Assembly: GCF_016862915.1 (NCBI RefSeq)
Contig: NZ_BONW01000005.1
Location: 62,001 to 126,000, forward strand
From: Plantactinospora endophytica
GTDB lineage: Bacteria; Actinomycetota; Actinomycetes; Mycobacteriales; Micromonosporaceae
Direction: 5' to 3'
DNA: 64,000 nucleotides
Below, in pieces: positions 10,957-20,251 of this stretch (the stretch's first letter is position 1; the number at the start of each line of letters is the position of its first letter). A program made the position numbers and the translations under genes. The notes beneath the pieces were generated by a model. It had not been told where the DNA came from, did not search any database, and saw only the letters and a program-made list of their open reading frames with translations.

Positions 10957-12594
10957 ATGGCGGGGATGTCCTTCGAGATGGTGCTGCGAGCCGACCCGGA
11001 GCCGTGGCGGAAGGCGGCGGCCGACTGGGACAACCTCGGCCGATCGCTCGACGAACGGGTCGATGCCCTGGTCCGGTCGAAGAAACGGATGTCCGGGGTC
11101 TGGGAGTCCGGTCCGGCATCCACGGCGGCCGGCGCACACTGCGACAGCCTCTGCAAGGAACTCGACGCGACGTACCCGCCGGTGCTGCTGATCGCCCAGG
11201 CGCTCGCCCAGCACGGCAACACGGTCGCCGAACTGCGCGCCCGGGCCCGGGAACTCGTGGAGCAGGGCCGGGCCGCACACATCACCGTCCACCCGGACGG
11301 GTCGATGACCGCCGACCCGGCGCACACGACCGAGTCCACCGCCCGCTCGCTGTCCCACCTGGTCTCGGCCCGGGACGCGGTGCTGCGGCAGGCCGCCGAA
11401 CTCGACGCGCGGACCGGGAAGATCATCGCCGAGAACATGCCGAGCGCGTCCGGCCCGACGACGGCCCAGGTGGACCGGTCGACCGTGCCGGCCAGGGGTA
11501 CCGACCCGGCGGCCGTGAAGCGGTGGTGGGATTCGCTCTCCCCGGCCCAGCGCCGCTACGCCATGGCGGAATATCCGGAGCTGGTCGGGTCGCTGGACGG
11601 GGTGCCGGTGGCCAACCGGGACATCGCCAACCGGATCACGCTGGACCGGGAACTGGATGGCCGACTCGAGCGCCGGGCCGAGTTGGACGCCCGGGAGGCG
11701 CGCATCCGGAACATGGTCGAGCAGGGACGCGCCGCCGAACTCTATCCGGGCCAGCACCATCCGGGGACGCTGCTCGCGCAGCGTGAGCTCCGCGAGATCG
11801 CGGACGAGCGGGGACAAATCAACCGGACCCTGCCCGGGCTAGAGCAGATCGACGCCCGGCTGGAAAACCCGGAGAAGCCTCGGGCGTACCTGATCGGTCT
11901 CTCCACCGTGGACGACGGCCGGGCGATCGTCTCGGTCAACAACCCGGACGCCGCCGACAGCGTGCTGACGTACGTCCCCGGTGTCGGTGTGGACCTGTCG
12001 GGGACGGTCTACGGCATCGACCGGGCCGACGCGATGGCGTCGGACGCCGCCAGGGTCGATCCGAGCCGGCAGACCGCCTCTGTGTACTGGCTCGGCTACG
12101 ACACTCCGAACGATGCCGTCACGAACGCCCCCTTCGCCAGCTACGCCGAGGATGGCGCGCAGGAGCTGAACCGCTTCCAGAACGGCCTGCGGCTCACCCA
12201 CGAGGGGGAGCCGTCCCGCAACATCGTCCTCGGGCACAGTTACGGTTCACTGGTCGTCGGGCATGCCGCCAGCGGCACAGGGATCAACGCCAGTGGCGTG
12301 ATCCTGCTCGGTGCGCCGGCGGCGGGCGTCAACTCGGCGCTCGAGTTCCGGGGAGTCACCGCAGACGAGGTGTGGGTCACCCGGGCGGCGAACGACCAGA
12401 TCGCGAACAAGAGTTGGGACGGGTGGTACGGCATCGACCCGACCGAGCCGGCGTTCGGCGGACGGGTGTTCGGCAGTGACCCGGGCGACGCCGCCGACTG
12501 GACGAAGGCTCACTCGTCGTACTGGGATTTCGGGAACCTGGCCCGGGAGAACATCGCGAACATCGTGACCGGGCACCCGGACGGGGTCCGGTGA
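10957..12594 (+). CDS. DUF1023 alpha/beta hydrolase with helical N-terminal domain, copy 1
   Basis: The 545-residue product has an N-terminal helical region (about 1-170, MSFEMVLRADPEPWRKAAAD) that resembles WXG/EspG-type helical modules. A coiled middle with repeated Arg/Glu helices (DGRLERRAELDAREARIRN) follows. The C-terminal DUF1023 alpha/beta-hydrolase domain carries the nucleophile elbow GHSYGS with Ser at 428. No signal peptide is present, consistent with type VII-linked export, which is inference. It is about 75% identical by eye to the copy at 13080 and the same length. Confidence 0.8.
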   Translation: MAGMSFEMVLRADPEPWRKAAADWDNLGRSLDERVDALVRSKKRMSGVWESGPASTAAGAHCDSLCKELDATYPPVLLIAQALAQHGNTVAELRARARELVEQGRAAHITVHPDGSMTADPAHTTESTARSLSHLVSARDAVLRQAAELDARTGKIIAENMPSASGPTTAQVDRSTVPARGTDPAAVKRWWDSLSPAQRRYAMAEYPELVGSLDGVPVANRDIANRITLDRELDGRLERRAELDAREARIRNMVEQGRAAELYPGQHHPGTLLAQRELREIADERGQINRTLPGLEQIDARLENPEKPRAYLIGLSTVDDGRAIVSVNNPDAADSVLTYVPGVGVDLSGTVYGIDRADAMASDAARVDPSRQTASVYWLGYDTPNDAVTNAPFASYAEDGAQELNRFQNGLRLTHEGEPSRNIVLGHSYGSLVVGHAASGTGINASGVILLGAPAAGVNSALEFRGVTADEVWVTRAANDQIANKSWDGWYGIDPTEPAFGGRVFGSDPGDAADWTKAHSSYWDFGNLARENIANIVTGHPDGVR

Positions 12595-12640
12595 CGGCCG
12601 TACCGTCGGGTGGGTGCGTCCGACGAGACCGGACCGGTGG

Positions 12641-12661
12641 GTCGACGTTGGTATATTGCTT
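12641..12661 (+). promoter_or_regulatory. Promoter element of the second EspC-DUF1023 unit
   Basis: Identical over 21 bp to 10506-10526, with TATATT at 12652-12657. It begins only about 45 bases after the stop of the first hydrolase, so the second unit has its own promoter despite the tight spacing. Confidence 0.55.
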
Positions 12662-12718
12662 GCCCAACGGGGCCCGGTCGGCCGGGTGACAGCCCCCGAG
12701 GTGTAACGGGGAGGCGGG

Positions 12719-13030
12719 ATGACGCAGCCGGTACGGGTGAACGTGCCCGGATTGCGGACGTTGGGCGGGGAGATCGTCGGACACGGCGCCGAACTGAAAC
12801 GCAACGTCACGGCGGTCGAGGGTCAACTGGTGCCACCGGGCGGACCCGGGGTCAACGGCTGGGCCACCCTCGACGCGACGGTCAAGGCTTCGGAGGGCTG
12901 GGAGTCCTATCTCAACGGGCTCGGTGGCCGGACGGAGGCGGCCGGACAGTCGCTGATCGACTCCGCCAACAACTACCAGGGCTCGGACCAGCGCGCCGGT
13001 CAGCGGCACGGCGGGATGCGGGTGGAATGA
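12719..13030 (+). CDS. EspC-like type VII secretion target protein, copy 2
   Basis: The 103-residue product starts MTQPVRVNVPGLRTLGGEIV and parallels the copy at 10583 throughout (GVNGWATLDATVKASEGWES). It lacks the Pro/Ala-rich C-terminal extension of copy 1 and ends shortly after the second helix. The ATG at 12719 follows ACGGGGAGGCGGG. The hydrolase copy 2 starts 49 bases downstream. Together the pair is a tandem duplication of 10583-12594. Confidence 0.7.
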   Translation: MTQPVRVNVPGLRTLGGEIVGHGAELKRNVTAVEGQLVPPGGPGVNGWATLDATVKASEGWESYLNGLGGRTEAAGQSLIDSANNYQGSDQRAGQRHGGMRVE

Positions 13031-13079
13031 GTCGCCGGACACAATGCGTGCATCCGCCCGCCCGAGGCGGGGAGCCGTC

Positions 13080-14717
13080 ATGGCGGGGATGACGTTCGAG
13101 ATGGTGCTCAACGCCGACCCGGAGGCGTGGCGGAAGGCGGCGGCCGGCTGGGACAAGCTCGGCAGGTCGACCGACGAGCGGGCCGACGCGCTCGCCCTGT
13201 CGGCCCGGCGGCTGCCCGACGTGTGGGAGTCCGGCGCGGCGTCGCAGGCGGCGGGCGCGCACTGCGACGGGTTGCGCAAGGAACTCGACACCGCGTTCCC
13301 GCCGATCCTGCTGATCGCCCAGGCGCTCGCCCAGCACGGCACCGACGTCGCCGAACTGCGCGCCCGGGCCGAGGAACTGGTCGAGCAGGGCCGCGCCGCG
13401 CACGTCACCGTCAACCCGGACGGGTCGATGACGATGGACCCGGCGCACGCCAACGAGTGGACCGCACGGTCCATGTCCAGCCTGGTGTGGCAGCGGGACG
13501 CGCTGCTCAAGGAGGCCGCCGAGCTGGACGGCCGGACCGCGAAGACGATCGCGGAGAACACCGCGACCGCGTCCGGTACCCCGTCAGCCGCAGTGGACAA
13601 GTCCAGCGTGCCGGCCAAGGGCACCGATCCGGCCGACGTGAAGAAGTGGTGGGACTCGCTCTCCCCGGCCCAGCGCCGCTACGTGATGTCGGAGTACCCC
13701 GAGCTGATCGGGGCGCTGGACGGCGTACCGGTGGCCAATCGGGACATCGCCAACCGGATCGTGCTGGACCGGGAGCTTGACGGCTTGACCCAGCGCCGGG
13801 CCGATCTGGACGCCCGGGAGGCGCACATCCGGGCCATGGTCGAGCAGGGGCGCGGCGCGGAACTCTATCCGAACGCCGGCAACCCGGCCGGAGCCGCGTT
13901 GAGCGAACTCGAAAAGATCAAGGAAGAGCGGGAGCGGATCGACGGCAACCTGCGCGGGCTCAACAAGATCGACGATCGGCTGGAGGATCCGGGCAAGCCC
14001 CGGGCGTACCTGATCGGGCTCTCCACCGCCGACGACGGCCGGGCGATCGTCTCGGTCGGCAACCCGGACGCCGCCGACAACGTGCTGACGTACGTCCCCG
14101 GCACCGGCGCCGAGCTGTCCAAGGTGGGCGGCGACATCGACCGGGCCGACCGGATGGCCCTGGACGCCAAGCGGGTCGACCCGAGCCAGGAGACCGCCTC
14201 GCTGCTCTGGCTCGGCTACGACGCGCCGGACTCGATCGCCTGGAACGCACCGTTCGACGGCTCGGCCGAGGGCGGTGCGCCGGAACTCAACCAGTTCCAG
14301 AACGGCCTGCGGGCCACCCACGACGGCGAACCGTCCCGCAACGTCGTCCTCGGGCACAGCTACGGCTCGACGGTGATCGGGCACGCCGCCACGGGCGCCG
14401 GGATCAACGCCGACGCCGTGGTCTTCGTCGGCTCGCCCGGGGTGGACACCAACTCGGCGTCCGACCTGAAGGGTGTCCCCACCCAGGAGGTGTGGGCCAC
14501 CCGGGCCGAACACGACGCCATCAAGCGGGTACCCGACTGGGACATCGCGCACGGCAACGACCCGACCCGGGAGGACTTCGGCGGCCGGGTCTTCACCAGC
14601 AATCCGGGCGACCCGGACAACGAGGGCGCGACCCACTCGGCGTACTGGGACGACGGGAACCTGGCCCGGGAGAACATCGCGTACATCGCGACCGGGCAGA
14701 ACGGCAAGGTGACCTGA
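13080..14717 (+). CDS. DUF1023 alpha/beta hydrolase with helical N-terminal domain, copy 2
   Basis: The product has 545 residues, exactly the length of copy 1, and the same layout: N-terminal helical domain (MTFEMVLNADPEAWRKAAAG), Arg/Glu-rich central helices and a DUF1023 hydrolase domain with GHSYGS, Ser at about 427. The segment PSRNVVLGHSYGSTVIGHAA is the nucleophile elbow. The ATG at 13080 follows GGCGGGGAGCCGTC. Its stop overlaps the start of the following lipoprotein (TGATG), so this copy, unlike the first, is coupled to a lipoprotein gene. Confidence 0.8.
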   Translation: MAGMTFEMVLNADPEAWRKAAAGWDKLGRSTDERADALALSARRLPDVWESGAASQAAGAHCDGLRKELDTAFPPILLIAQALAQHGTDVAELRARAEELVEQGRAAHVTVNPDGSMTMDPAHANEWTARSMSSLVWQRDALLKEAAELDGRTAKTIAENTATASGTPSAAVDKSSVPAKGTDPADVKKWWDSLSPAQRRYVMSEYPELIGALDGVPVANRDIANRIVLDRELDGLTQRRADLDAREAHIRAMVEQGRGAELYPNAGNPAGAALSELEKIKEERERIDGNLRGLNKIDDRLEDPGKPRAYLIGLSTADDGRAIVSVGNPDAADNVLTYVPGTGAELSKVGGDIDRADRMALDAKRVDPSQETASLLWLGYDAPDSIAWNAPFDGSAEGGAPELNQFQNGLRATHDGEPSRNVVLGHSYGSTVIGHAATGAGINADAVVFVGSPGVDTNSASDLKGVPTQEVWATRAEHDAIKRVPDWDIAHGNDPTREDFGGRVFTSNPGDPDNEGATHSAYWDDGNLARENIAYIATGQNGKVT

Positions 14718-15235
14718 TGGGCGCGTGGCGTCGGCGCACCGCGTTACTGGCGGCCTTCCTGGTCACCGGAGTGGCGACATCGGCATGTGGAGGAGACGAC
14801 GACGTGCAGCCCACCGTCACCGCCGTACAGGCGGCCCAGCGGGTGGAGGAGATCCTCCGGGAGACCCATTCACAGCTTCCGCCGGGCGCCGAGCTGAAGC
14901 CGTTCGGCAACAGCGGCACGCTGCCCTGCGACGATCCGACCGACGGCGGTCCGGCCGGACGGGTCTTCGTCGAGCAGCAGTACGAGGTGGTCTTCCCGGG
15001 GAACTGGCCCGCCGACCAGGCGCTGCCGAAGCTGGCGGAGTACTGGCAGCAGCAGGATTACAAGATCGTCAACGATCTGCGGGACCGCAGCGACCCCCGG
15101 CTGAGCGTCGAGGACCCGGCCGACGGCTACCGGGTCAGCATCACCGTCTACAACCGCGCGCCGGGCTCGGTCGACATCTACCTGATCGGCAGCTCGCCCT
15201 GCGTCTGGCAGAACGGCACGCCGGACCCGCAGTGA
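14717..15235 (+). CDS. Lipoprotein linked to the DUF1023 unit
   Basis: The 172-residue product has a typical signal (RRRTALLAAFLVTGVATS), a lipobox ending in AC (Cys about 24) and an acidic linker GGDDD. The mature domain has a mixed alpha/beta look (VFVEQQYEVVFPGNW, YRVSITVYNRAPGSVDIYLI) and two Cys (in LPCDD and SPCVW) that could form a disulfide. The ATG overlaps the hydrolase stop. No named family is recognised; it may be an immunity-like or partner protein, which is only inference. Confidence 0.75.
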   Translation: MGAWRRRTALLAAFLVTGVATSACGGDDDVQPTVTAVQAAQRVEEILRETHSQLPPGAELKPFGNSGTLPCDDPTDGGPAGRVFVEQQYEVVFPGNWPADQALPKLAEYWQQQDYKIVNDLRDRSDPRLSVEDPADGYRVSITVYNRAPGSVDIYLIGSSPCVWQNGTPDPQ

Positions 15236-15409
15236 CCTCGGGATAGACCCGGAACACTCCAGTAACGACGGCTCCGGCCTTGACGGCGGGCGGCGGCCCT
15301 GCGCAGACTGTCGAGGTCGGTTCGAGGGGCGCTGCGACGGACCATGTCCGCCACGCTCGACCCGGCACCCTCATCGGGACAAGGGCGCCTCCAGGTGGAG
15401 GAGCCGTCG

Positions 15410-16333
15410 ATGTCCGACCCCGTCGTGTTCCGCGCCCCGCAGGGCGTCGTCCGAGAGCTGGTCACGTACCCGATCAAGGGTTGCGCCGGGATGCCGCTCG
15501 CGCGCAGCCAGGTGACCCCGGCCGGCCTCGCCCACGACCGCAGTTTCATGGTGGTCGACCCGGCCGGGGTGTTCCGCAGCCAGCGCCGGGATCCCCGGCT
15601 GGCGCTGGTCCGCCCGATGGTCACCGCCGACGGCACCCGGCTGACGCTGCACGCGCCCGGCACCGATCCGCTGGACCTGGCGGTGGAGATCGACGCGGTA
15701 CGCCGCGACGTGCTGCTGTTCGGCGCCCGATTCCGGGGCATCGACCAGGGCGAAGCGGTCGCCGGATGGCTGTCCCGGGTGCTCGGCACGCCCAGCAGGC
15801 TGGTGCGGGTGCCACCGGAGCACGACCGGGTCACCGACGGGGAGACGCCGGGCACCTCCGGTTACGCCGACAGTTGCGCGGTGCACCTGCTGTCGCTGTC
15901 CACACTGGACCTACTCAACGAGCGGCTCGTCGGGCGCGGTTCGGCGCCGGTGCCGATGGGCAGGTTCCGCCCGAACATCGTGGTGGCCGGGTGGGACGTC
16001 CCGCACACCGAGGACCGGGCCCGGCGGCTCCGGATCGGCGCCGTCGACCTCGGCTACGCCAAGCTCGCCGACCGCTGCGTGGTCACCACCGTCGACCAGC
16101 TCGCCGGGTCGAAGACCGGGCCCGAGCCGCTGCGTACCCTCGCCGACTACCGCCGGATCGACGGCAAGATCGCTTTTGGCGTCAAGTACGCGGTTGTCGC
16201 CGTGGGTGTGCTGGGTGTCGGGGACGAGGTGGCTGTCGGCCACTGGCAGGAGGCGCCCCGGACGGAGTTGGTCGGATCGATCATCCCGGCGGCGGTCGGC
16301 GGGGCGACGGCACGGGCTCGTGATCGCGGATGA
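15410..16333 (+). CDS. MOSC domain protein (YcbX-like N-terminal beta-barrel)
   Basis: MOSC proteins bind the molybdenum cofactor sulfur and take part in reduction of N-hydroxylated substrates. The 307-residue product shows the MOSC_N pattern VRELVTYPIKGCAGMPL and LAHDRSFMVVD, followed by the MOSC domain with GYADSCAVHLLS, GRFRPNIVV and DRCVVTTVD. The Cys in the RCVVTTVD motif is the usual ligand position. The ATG at 15410 follows GGTGGAGGAG; an upstream in-frame ATG at 15344 adds residues with no domain. It stands alone, transcribed with a 174-bp upstream gap. Confidence 0.85.
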   Translation: MSDPVVFRAPQGVVRELVTYPIKGCAGMPLARSQVTPAGLAHDRSFMVVDPAGVFRSQRRDPRLALVRPMVTADGTRLTLHAPGTDPLDLAVEIDAVRRDVLLFGARFRGIDQGEAVAGWLSRVLGTPSRLVRVPPEHDRVTDGETPGTSGYADSCAVHLLSLSTLDLLNERLVGRGSAPVPMGRFRPNIVVAGWDVPHTEDRARRLRIGAVDLGYAKLADRCVVTTVDQLAGSKTGPEPLRTLADYRRIDGKIAFGVKYAVVAVGVLGVGDEVAVGHWQEAPRTELVGSIIPAAVGGATARARDRG

Positions 16334-16569
16334 CAGGTACGGCGGATCCCGCGATCTCCGGGCCGGCCCGGTCGGGTAGTCCGCTGTCGCTCACCCGGTA
16401 GGAGGCGTCCGGAGTCCACATACAGGACGAATCGCCGTAGAGCTGATCGTCAGGGTGAAGGCCGGGTGACCGTGTGCCACCATGTAGAGCCTGACATCGT
16501 GAGCTGTCCCTGACCACCGCGCACCCGGATCGCCATCTCCCCCGGTTCCACCGTCGCTGAAGGACGACA

Positions 16570-17235
16570 ATGGATCACATCCGAGGTCGAGCACGGCACA
16601 CGCTCGCGCAGCACGCGTACTGGATGGTGCCGCTGGCGGTTCCGACGGTCGCCCTGACCATCGCCCTGCTCGCGCTCGGCGAATGGGGCGCGAATCTGGC
16701 ACAGGTGATCGGGCTGCCGTTCGCGATCTACGCGGCGGCCAGTGCGATCTTCGCCCGGAGAGAACACGTGGCGTACCGGGCGCCGGTCAGTACCCGGCGG
16801 AAGATCGCAGTCGGAGCGCTCACGCTGCTGGTGGGCGCGGTGTTACCCGCGTTCGGCTGGTTGTGGTACGACCGGTACGCCGACGTGGACGTACGGTTCG
16901 GGTCGGCGTCCGTGCTCGGTGAAGGGGAGTCGGTCACCGTCAACCCGAAGCTCGCGAGATCGCAGTGGCGTGGCGAGCTGACCTTCACCCCCGCCCTCAG
17001 CACCGACAGCACCCCGGGCGACTGCGTTCTTCCTGCCCGACTGATGATCACGACAGTCGTCGACGGCCAGCGCATCGGGGTCACGGAGGCCCGGCACGGT
17101 GTCGAGACCGCGATCACGATCCCCGACGGTGTCGAGCAGGTGGAGTTGAACCTCCTCGTCAAAGGGCCACCCGACCAGGAGTGCGTCCTGACCGTGGCCC
17201 TCACCCACGCCGTCCTGCATCGTGTCCCGTGGTGA
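16570..17235 (+). CDS. Membrane protein with extracytoplasmic beta-rich domain
   Basis: The 221-residue product has three hydrophobic helices in the first 100 residues (WMVPLAVPTVALTIALLALG, VIGLPFAIYAAASAIF and KIAVGALTLLVGAVLPAFGW). A C-terminal domain of about 120 residues with alternating hydrophobic/polar strands follows, as in Ig-like or beta-sandwich domains. Two Cys (GDCVLP and QECVLT) could pair outside the membrane. It is followed after 20 bases by the GlnH-like lipoprotein and is probably co-transcribed with it. The function is unknown. Confidence 0.7.
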   Translation: MDHIRGRARHTLAQHAYWMVPLAVPTVALTIALLALGEWGANLAQVIGLPFAIYAAASAIFARREHVAYRAPVSTRRKIAVGALTLLVGAVLPAFGWLWYDRYADVDVRFGSASVLGEGESVTVNPKLARSQWRGELTFTPALSTDSTPGDCVLPARLMITTVVDGQRIGVTEARHGVETAITIPDGVEQVELNLLVKGPPDQECVLTVALTHAVLHRVPW

Positions 17236-17255
17236 TTGCTGGAGTAGAGGTAGAA

Positions 17256-18095
17256 ATGGCGACCGTGAATCAGGTCAGGCGGTGGATCGGCATCCTCCTC
17301 GCCACTTCCGTCGTACTCGCGTCCGGCTGCGGTGAGGGCGAGGCCGAAGTCGATCCTGAGGAATACCTGTCCGGCATCGTGAGCATCGGCGTCAACATCG
17401 ACCTTCCCGGTTGGAGCGAATACTCCAACGGTGTCTGGGACGGCTTCGACATCACGTTGGGCAACTGGCTCAGCCGCGAGATCGGCTTCGACCCGCAGTA
17501 CGTCCCGCTCACCACCGACGAGCGCATGAGCCGGCTGACCGAGGCGAGTGAGATCAAGCTGGTCATCGCCAACTTCTCGATGACCGACGAGCGTCGCGAG
17601 GACATAGACTTCTCCGGGCCGTACCTCACCGACGCGCAAGGGGTCATGACCCTTGCGGGCAGCCCGGTCAGGACGCTCGACGACATCGAGAACAAGACGG
17701 TCTGCGTGACGCTCGGATCGACCGGGGAGACTCGCCTCCTGGCCGGTAAGAGGATCAATCCGTTGTCGGAGAACACGATCCAGCGCTGCGTCGATCGGGT
17801 CCGAGATGGCAGCGCGTACGCGTTCTCGACGGACCGGGTACTGCTTGACGGCATCGTCGCCCACGACCCTGGGCGGAGTCTCCGGGTCGTCCCCGACATC
17901 CGATTCGGACACGAACGGTACGGGATCGGTGTGCGGAACAACCGCCCGGGACTGTGCAACTTCCTCCGGGGAAAGCTTGCCAAGTTCATCGACGAGGAAT
18001 GGGACGACACGTTCCGTAGCAAGCTTCCCGGCGTGTCGCCGAAGGACCGTAAACCGAACTCCCGGGACCTCACCCCGTGCGAGAAACCCTCGTAA
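17256..18095 (+). CDS. GlnH-like amino-acid-binding lipoprotein
   Basis: The 279-residue product carries a signal peptide with lipobox LASGC (Cys 25). A type 2 periplasmic-binding domain of the polar amino-acid family follows: GIVSIGVNIDLPGW, WDGFDITLGNWLSREIG, the mid-domain DFSGPYLTDAQGVMT and NKTVCVTLGSTGETRL. The ATG at 17256 follows GGAGTAGAGG. No permease or ATPase is adjacent, which fits a sensor rather than a transporter component. Mycobacterial GlnH works with GlnX and the kinase PknG, and a PknG-type kinase lies 2 kb downstream. Ligand specificity is inferred as Glu/Gln/Asp-like only. Confidence 0.82.
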   Translation: MATVNQVRRWIGILLATSVVLASGCGEGEAEVDPEEYLSGIVSIGVNIDLPGWSEYSNGVWDGFDITLGNWLSREIGFDPQYVPLTTDERMSRLTEASEIKLVIANFSMTDERREDIDFSGPYLTDAQGVMTLAGSPVRTLDDIENKTVCVTLGSTGETRLLAGKRINPLSENTIQRCVDRVRDGSAYAFSTDRVLLDGIVAHDPGRSLRVVPDIRFGHERYGIGVRNNRPGLCNFLRGKLAKFIDEEWDDTFRSKLPGVSPKDRKPNSRDLTPCEKPS

Positions 18096-18151
18096 CGGCG
18101 ACATTCGGTCCTCCCCGACCACCGAATGTCCGAAGGCGGCAGAGCTGCGGC

Positions 18152-18316
18152 AGCGAGCTCGCGGTCGCGCAGCCACGAGTCGGGGGAGACCACCTCCACC
18201 GCGAGCGCGGGCGCCTCGACCGGGTACGACGTCTGGTCGTGGTCGACGTCCGCGTCGGCGCGTACGACGATCAGGTCGGGCTCGGGGCGTTGTCGCGGAC
18301 CGAGCACCACGGACAT
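18152..18316 (-). pseudogene. Uma2-family (DUF820) nuclease fragment
   Basis: The minus-strand frame from 18316 encodes VVLGPRQRPEPDLIVVRADA and then APALAVEVVSPDSWLRDREL, the core of Uma2 family proteins (restriction-endonuclease-like fold). A stop lies a few codons upstream and the C-terminal part of the domain is absent. Only about 55 residues survive. It sits in the 431-bp gap between the GlnH-like gene and the protease operon, where nothing else coding is seen. Confidence 0.65.
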
Positions 18317-18526
18317 CCGAACACCGCTCTCCGTGGCTCACCGTCGACCGGGTAGCCAGGTCGGTGCGAGCGCTCGTGATGCTCGGGCGTACCTGCGCCA
18401 GGTCAGCAGCTACACCCGAGTGTGGGTGCCGGGCGCGGCCCGGCGGTCGACTGCGGCGGAAGGCGGACCGATTTCCGACGTTATTCCGGGTGGCATCGAT
18501 ACGACACCTGCGAATAACGTTGCCAT

Positions 18527-20251
18527 GTGTCGCATTCGGGCAGCACACAGTGGCGGGCGTGCATCCGGGACGATCGGGCCGGAATTCGCGGCGCCGGCAT
18601 CGTGCTCGGCGACCGGTACGTGCTGACCTGCGCGCACATCCTGCTCTCCGAGGCGCCGGGCGAGCGGGCCGGACGGCCGGACCAGGACTTCCAGGTGGAA
18701 CTGGTCGGACGGGATCCCGCCGGCACGCCGGCCCGGAGTCGGGTGATCGCCGGCCGGGTGGTCGACGGCTGCTGGCGCCCGCCCCAGGACGACCGCCGGG
18801 CCGACCTGGCACTGCTCCGGCTCGCCGAGCCGCTGGCCGTAGGCACCGGCCCGATGCTGCGCCGGCTGCCGTCGAGCGCCCGCCGGGCCGTCCGGATGTT
18901 CGGCTTCCCGGCGATCGTGCCGACCGGGGTCTGGGCCCGGGCCCGGCTCGCCGGGGACGGCGGTCCGGGTGGTGAGTGGATCCAGCTCGACTCCGACCCG
19001 ACCGGCCCGGCGGTCGAGCCCGGATTCAGCGGCACAGCGGTCTTCGACGAGGAGACCGACCAGGTGCTGGGGATCGTGGTCAGCTATCTCGCCGGCCGGG
19101 GCTCGGCGCTGTCCTGGATGATCCCGGTCGAGACGATCATCAGGTACCTGCCCCGGGTGCGGGAATGGGTCAGCGGCGACTCGGCGGTCGACGCCAGCTT
19201 CGCCGAGCCGACCGCCCCGGGAGCGACCGACGAGGCCGTCGTCCGGCAGCTCACCGACTTCCTCGCGCCCGGCGCCCCGCCGGACACCAGGATCATCGTC
19301 ACCGCGCCGGGTTCGGCGGCGCACGCCGCCCTGCGCGACGTGGTGCTGCGGACCAGCCGGGAGTTCCGGCCCGGCGACGCCGATCGGGGCGGGCCGGTGC
19401 CGGCCGCCGCCGGAGAACCGCCGCCGGGCCGGATCGACCTGGCCCTCGACGTCTCCGGGCGGACCGCGCACGAGGTGAGCAGCCGGATCGTCAACTGGAT
19501 GAACGTCGGCGCCGACCCGGAGAAGTCCCTGGCCGACAGCCTGGCCGGCGAACCGCCGGCGATGAACCTGGTGCTCGACGGTGCCGACCGGGCCGCCGAT
19601 CCGCAGGCGCTGGCCGCCGAGGTGGTGCGGCCGATCGCGGAGCAGGTCGCCGGACACGAGCTCCGGCTGCTGCTGGTCTTCCACGACCAAGACGCGCCGA
19701 GCCTTCCGTACGTGGCGACCGAGCTGCTGGCGGCGCGGATCGCCGACGTCCGGGCCGCCGAACAGGCCGCCCGGGAACGGTACGCCTACGTCGCCGCCCG
19801 GGTCGCCCCGGCGCCCGTACCGTCGTTCCGGGAGCCGGCGCTGCGGCTGCGGTTGACCGCGTTGCGTGCCGCCGCCGCCCAGCCCGGCGAGACTCCGCTG
19901 CTGCCCCGGATCGAGTCCTGCCGACGCAGGGCCGACCTGGCGCTGGACGCCGCCAGGCAGGCGCGACGGGAACTGGATGCGCTGCTCGACGAACGCGACC
20001 GACTGCGGGACCGGCTCGACGGCTACCGCTCCGGCGTACCCGAGCGGCTGCGGGAGGATCCGGAGTTGACCACGCGGTACCGCGACGCCCACGAGGCGCT
20101 CTGGCGCGGGCCGGCCGAGCTGTCCGCCTGCGCCGCGTTGGTCGACCGGTACGGCGCGGCCATCCGGCGCCGGGCCGCCGAGCCGGACGACTCTGGCCCG
20201 CGCCCCCGACAGTCTGAGACACCGGGCGGGATGTCGGGCGGGGCGCGGTGA
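18527..20251 (+). CDS. Trypsin-like serine protease with C-terminal helical region
   Basis: The 574-residue cytoplasmic-looking protein begins with a trypsin-like domain whose triad can be seen: His37 in LTCAHIL, Asp93 in RADLALLRL and Ser168 in EPGFSGTAV. A domain of about 230-400 (IIVTAPGSAAHAALRDVVLR, MNLVLDGADRAAD) resembles an effector/NTPase-like module without a clear P-loop. The C-terminus is a coiled-coil of Arg/Asp/Leu helices. GTG start at 18527 lies 7 bases after TAACGT, suggesting leaderless initiation. The stop overlaps the kinase GTG. No signal peptide is seen, unlike secreted trypsins, so it may process an intracellular partner. Confidence 0.8.
   Translation: MSHSGSTQWRACIRDDRAGIRGAGIVLGDRYVLTCAHILLSEAPGERAGRPDQDFQVELVGRDPAGTPARSRVIAGRVVDGCWRPPQDDRRADLALLRLAEPLAVGTGPMLRRLPSSARRAVRMFGFPAIVPTGVWARARLAGDGGPGGEWIQLDSDPTGPAVEPGFSGTAVFDEETDQVLGIVVSYLAGRGSALSWMIPVETIIRYLPRVREWVSGDSAVDASFAEPTAPGATDEAVVRQLTDFLAPGAPPDTRIIVTAPGSAAHAALRDVVLRTSREFRPGDADRGGPVPAAAGEPPPGRIDLALDVSGRTAHEVSSRIVNWMNVGADPEKSLADSLAGEPPAMNLVLDGADRAADPQALAAEVVRPIAEQVAGHELRLLLVFHDQDAPSLPYVATELLAARIADVRAAEQAARERYAYVAARVAPAPVPSFREPALRLRLTALRAAAAQPGETPLLPRIESCRRRADLALDAARQARRELDALLDERDRLRDRLDGYRSGVPERLREDPELTTRYRDAHEALWRGPAELSACAALVDRYGAAIRRRAAEPDDSGPRPRQSETPGGMSGGAR

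Noticed and set aside
18118-18410. Full-length Uma2 gene on the minus strand
   Set aside because: A stop codon lies just upstream of the recognisable part and the frame downstream loses similarity after RDREL.
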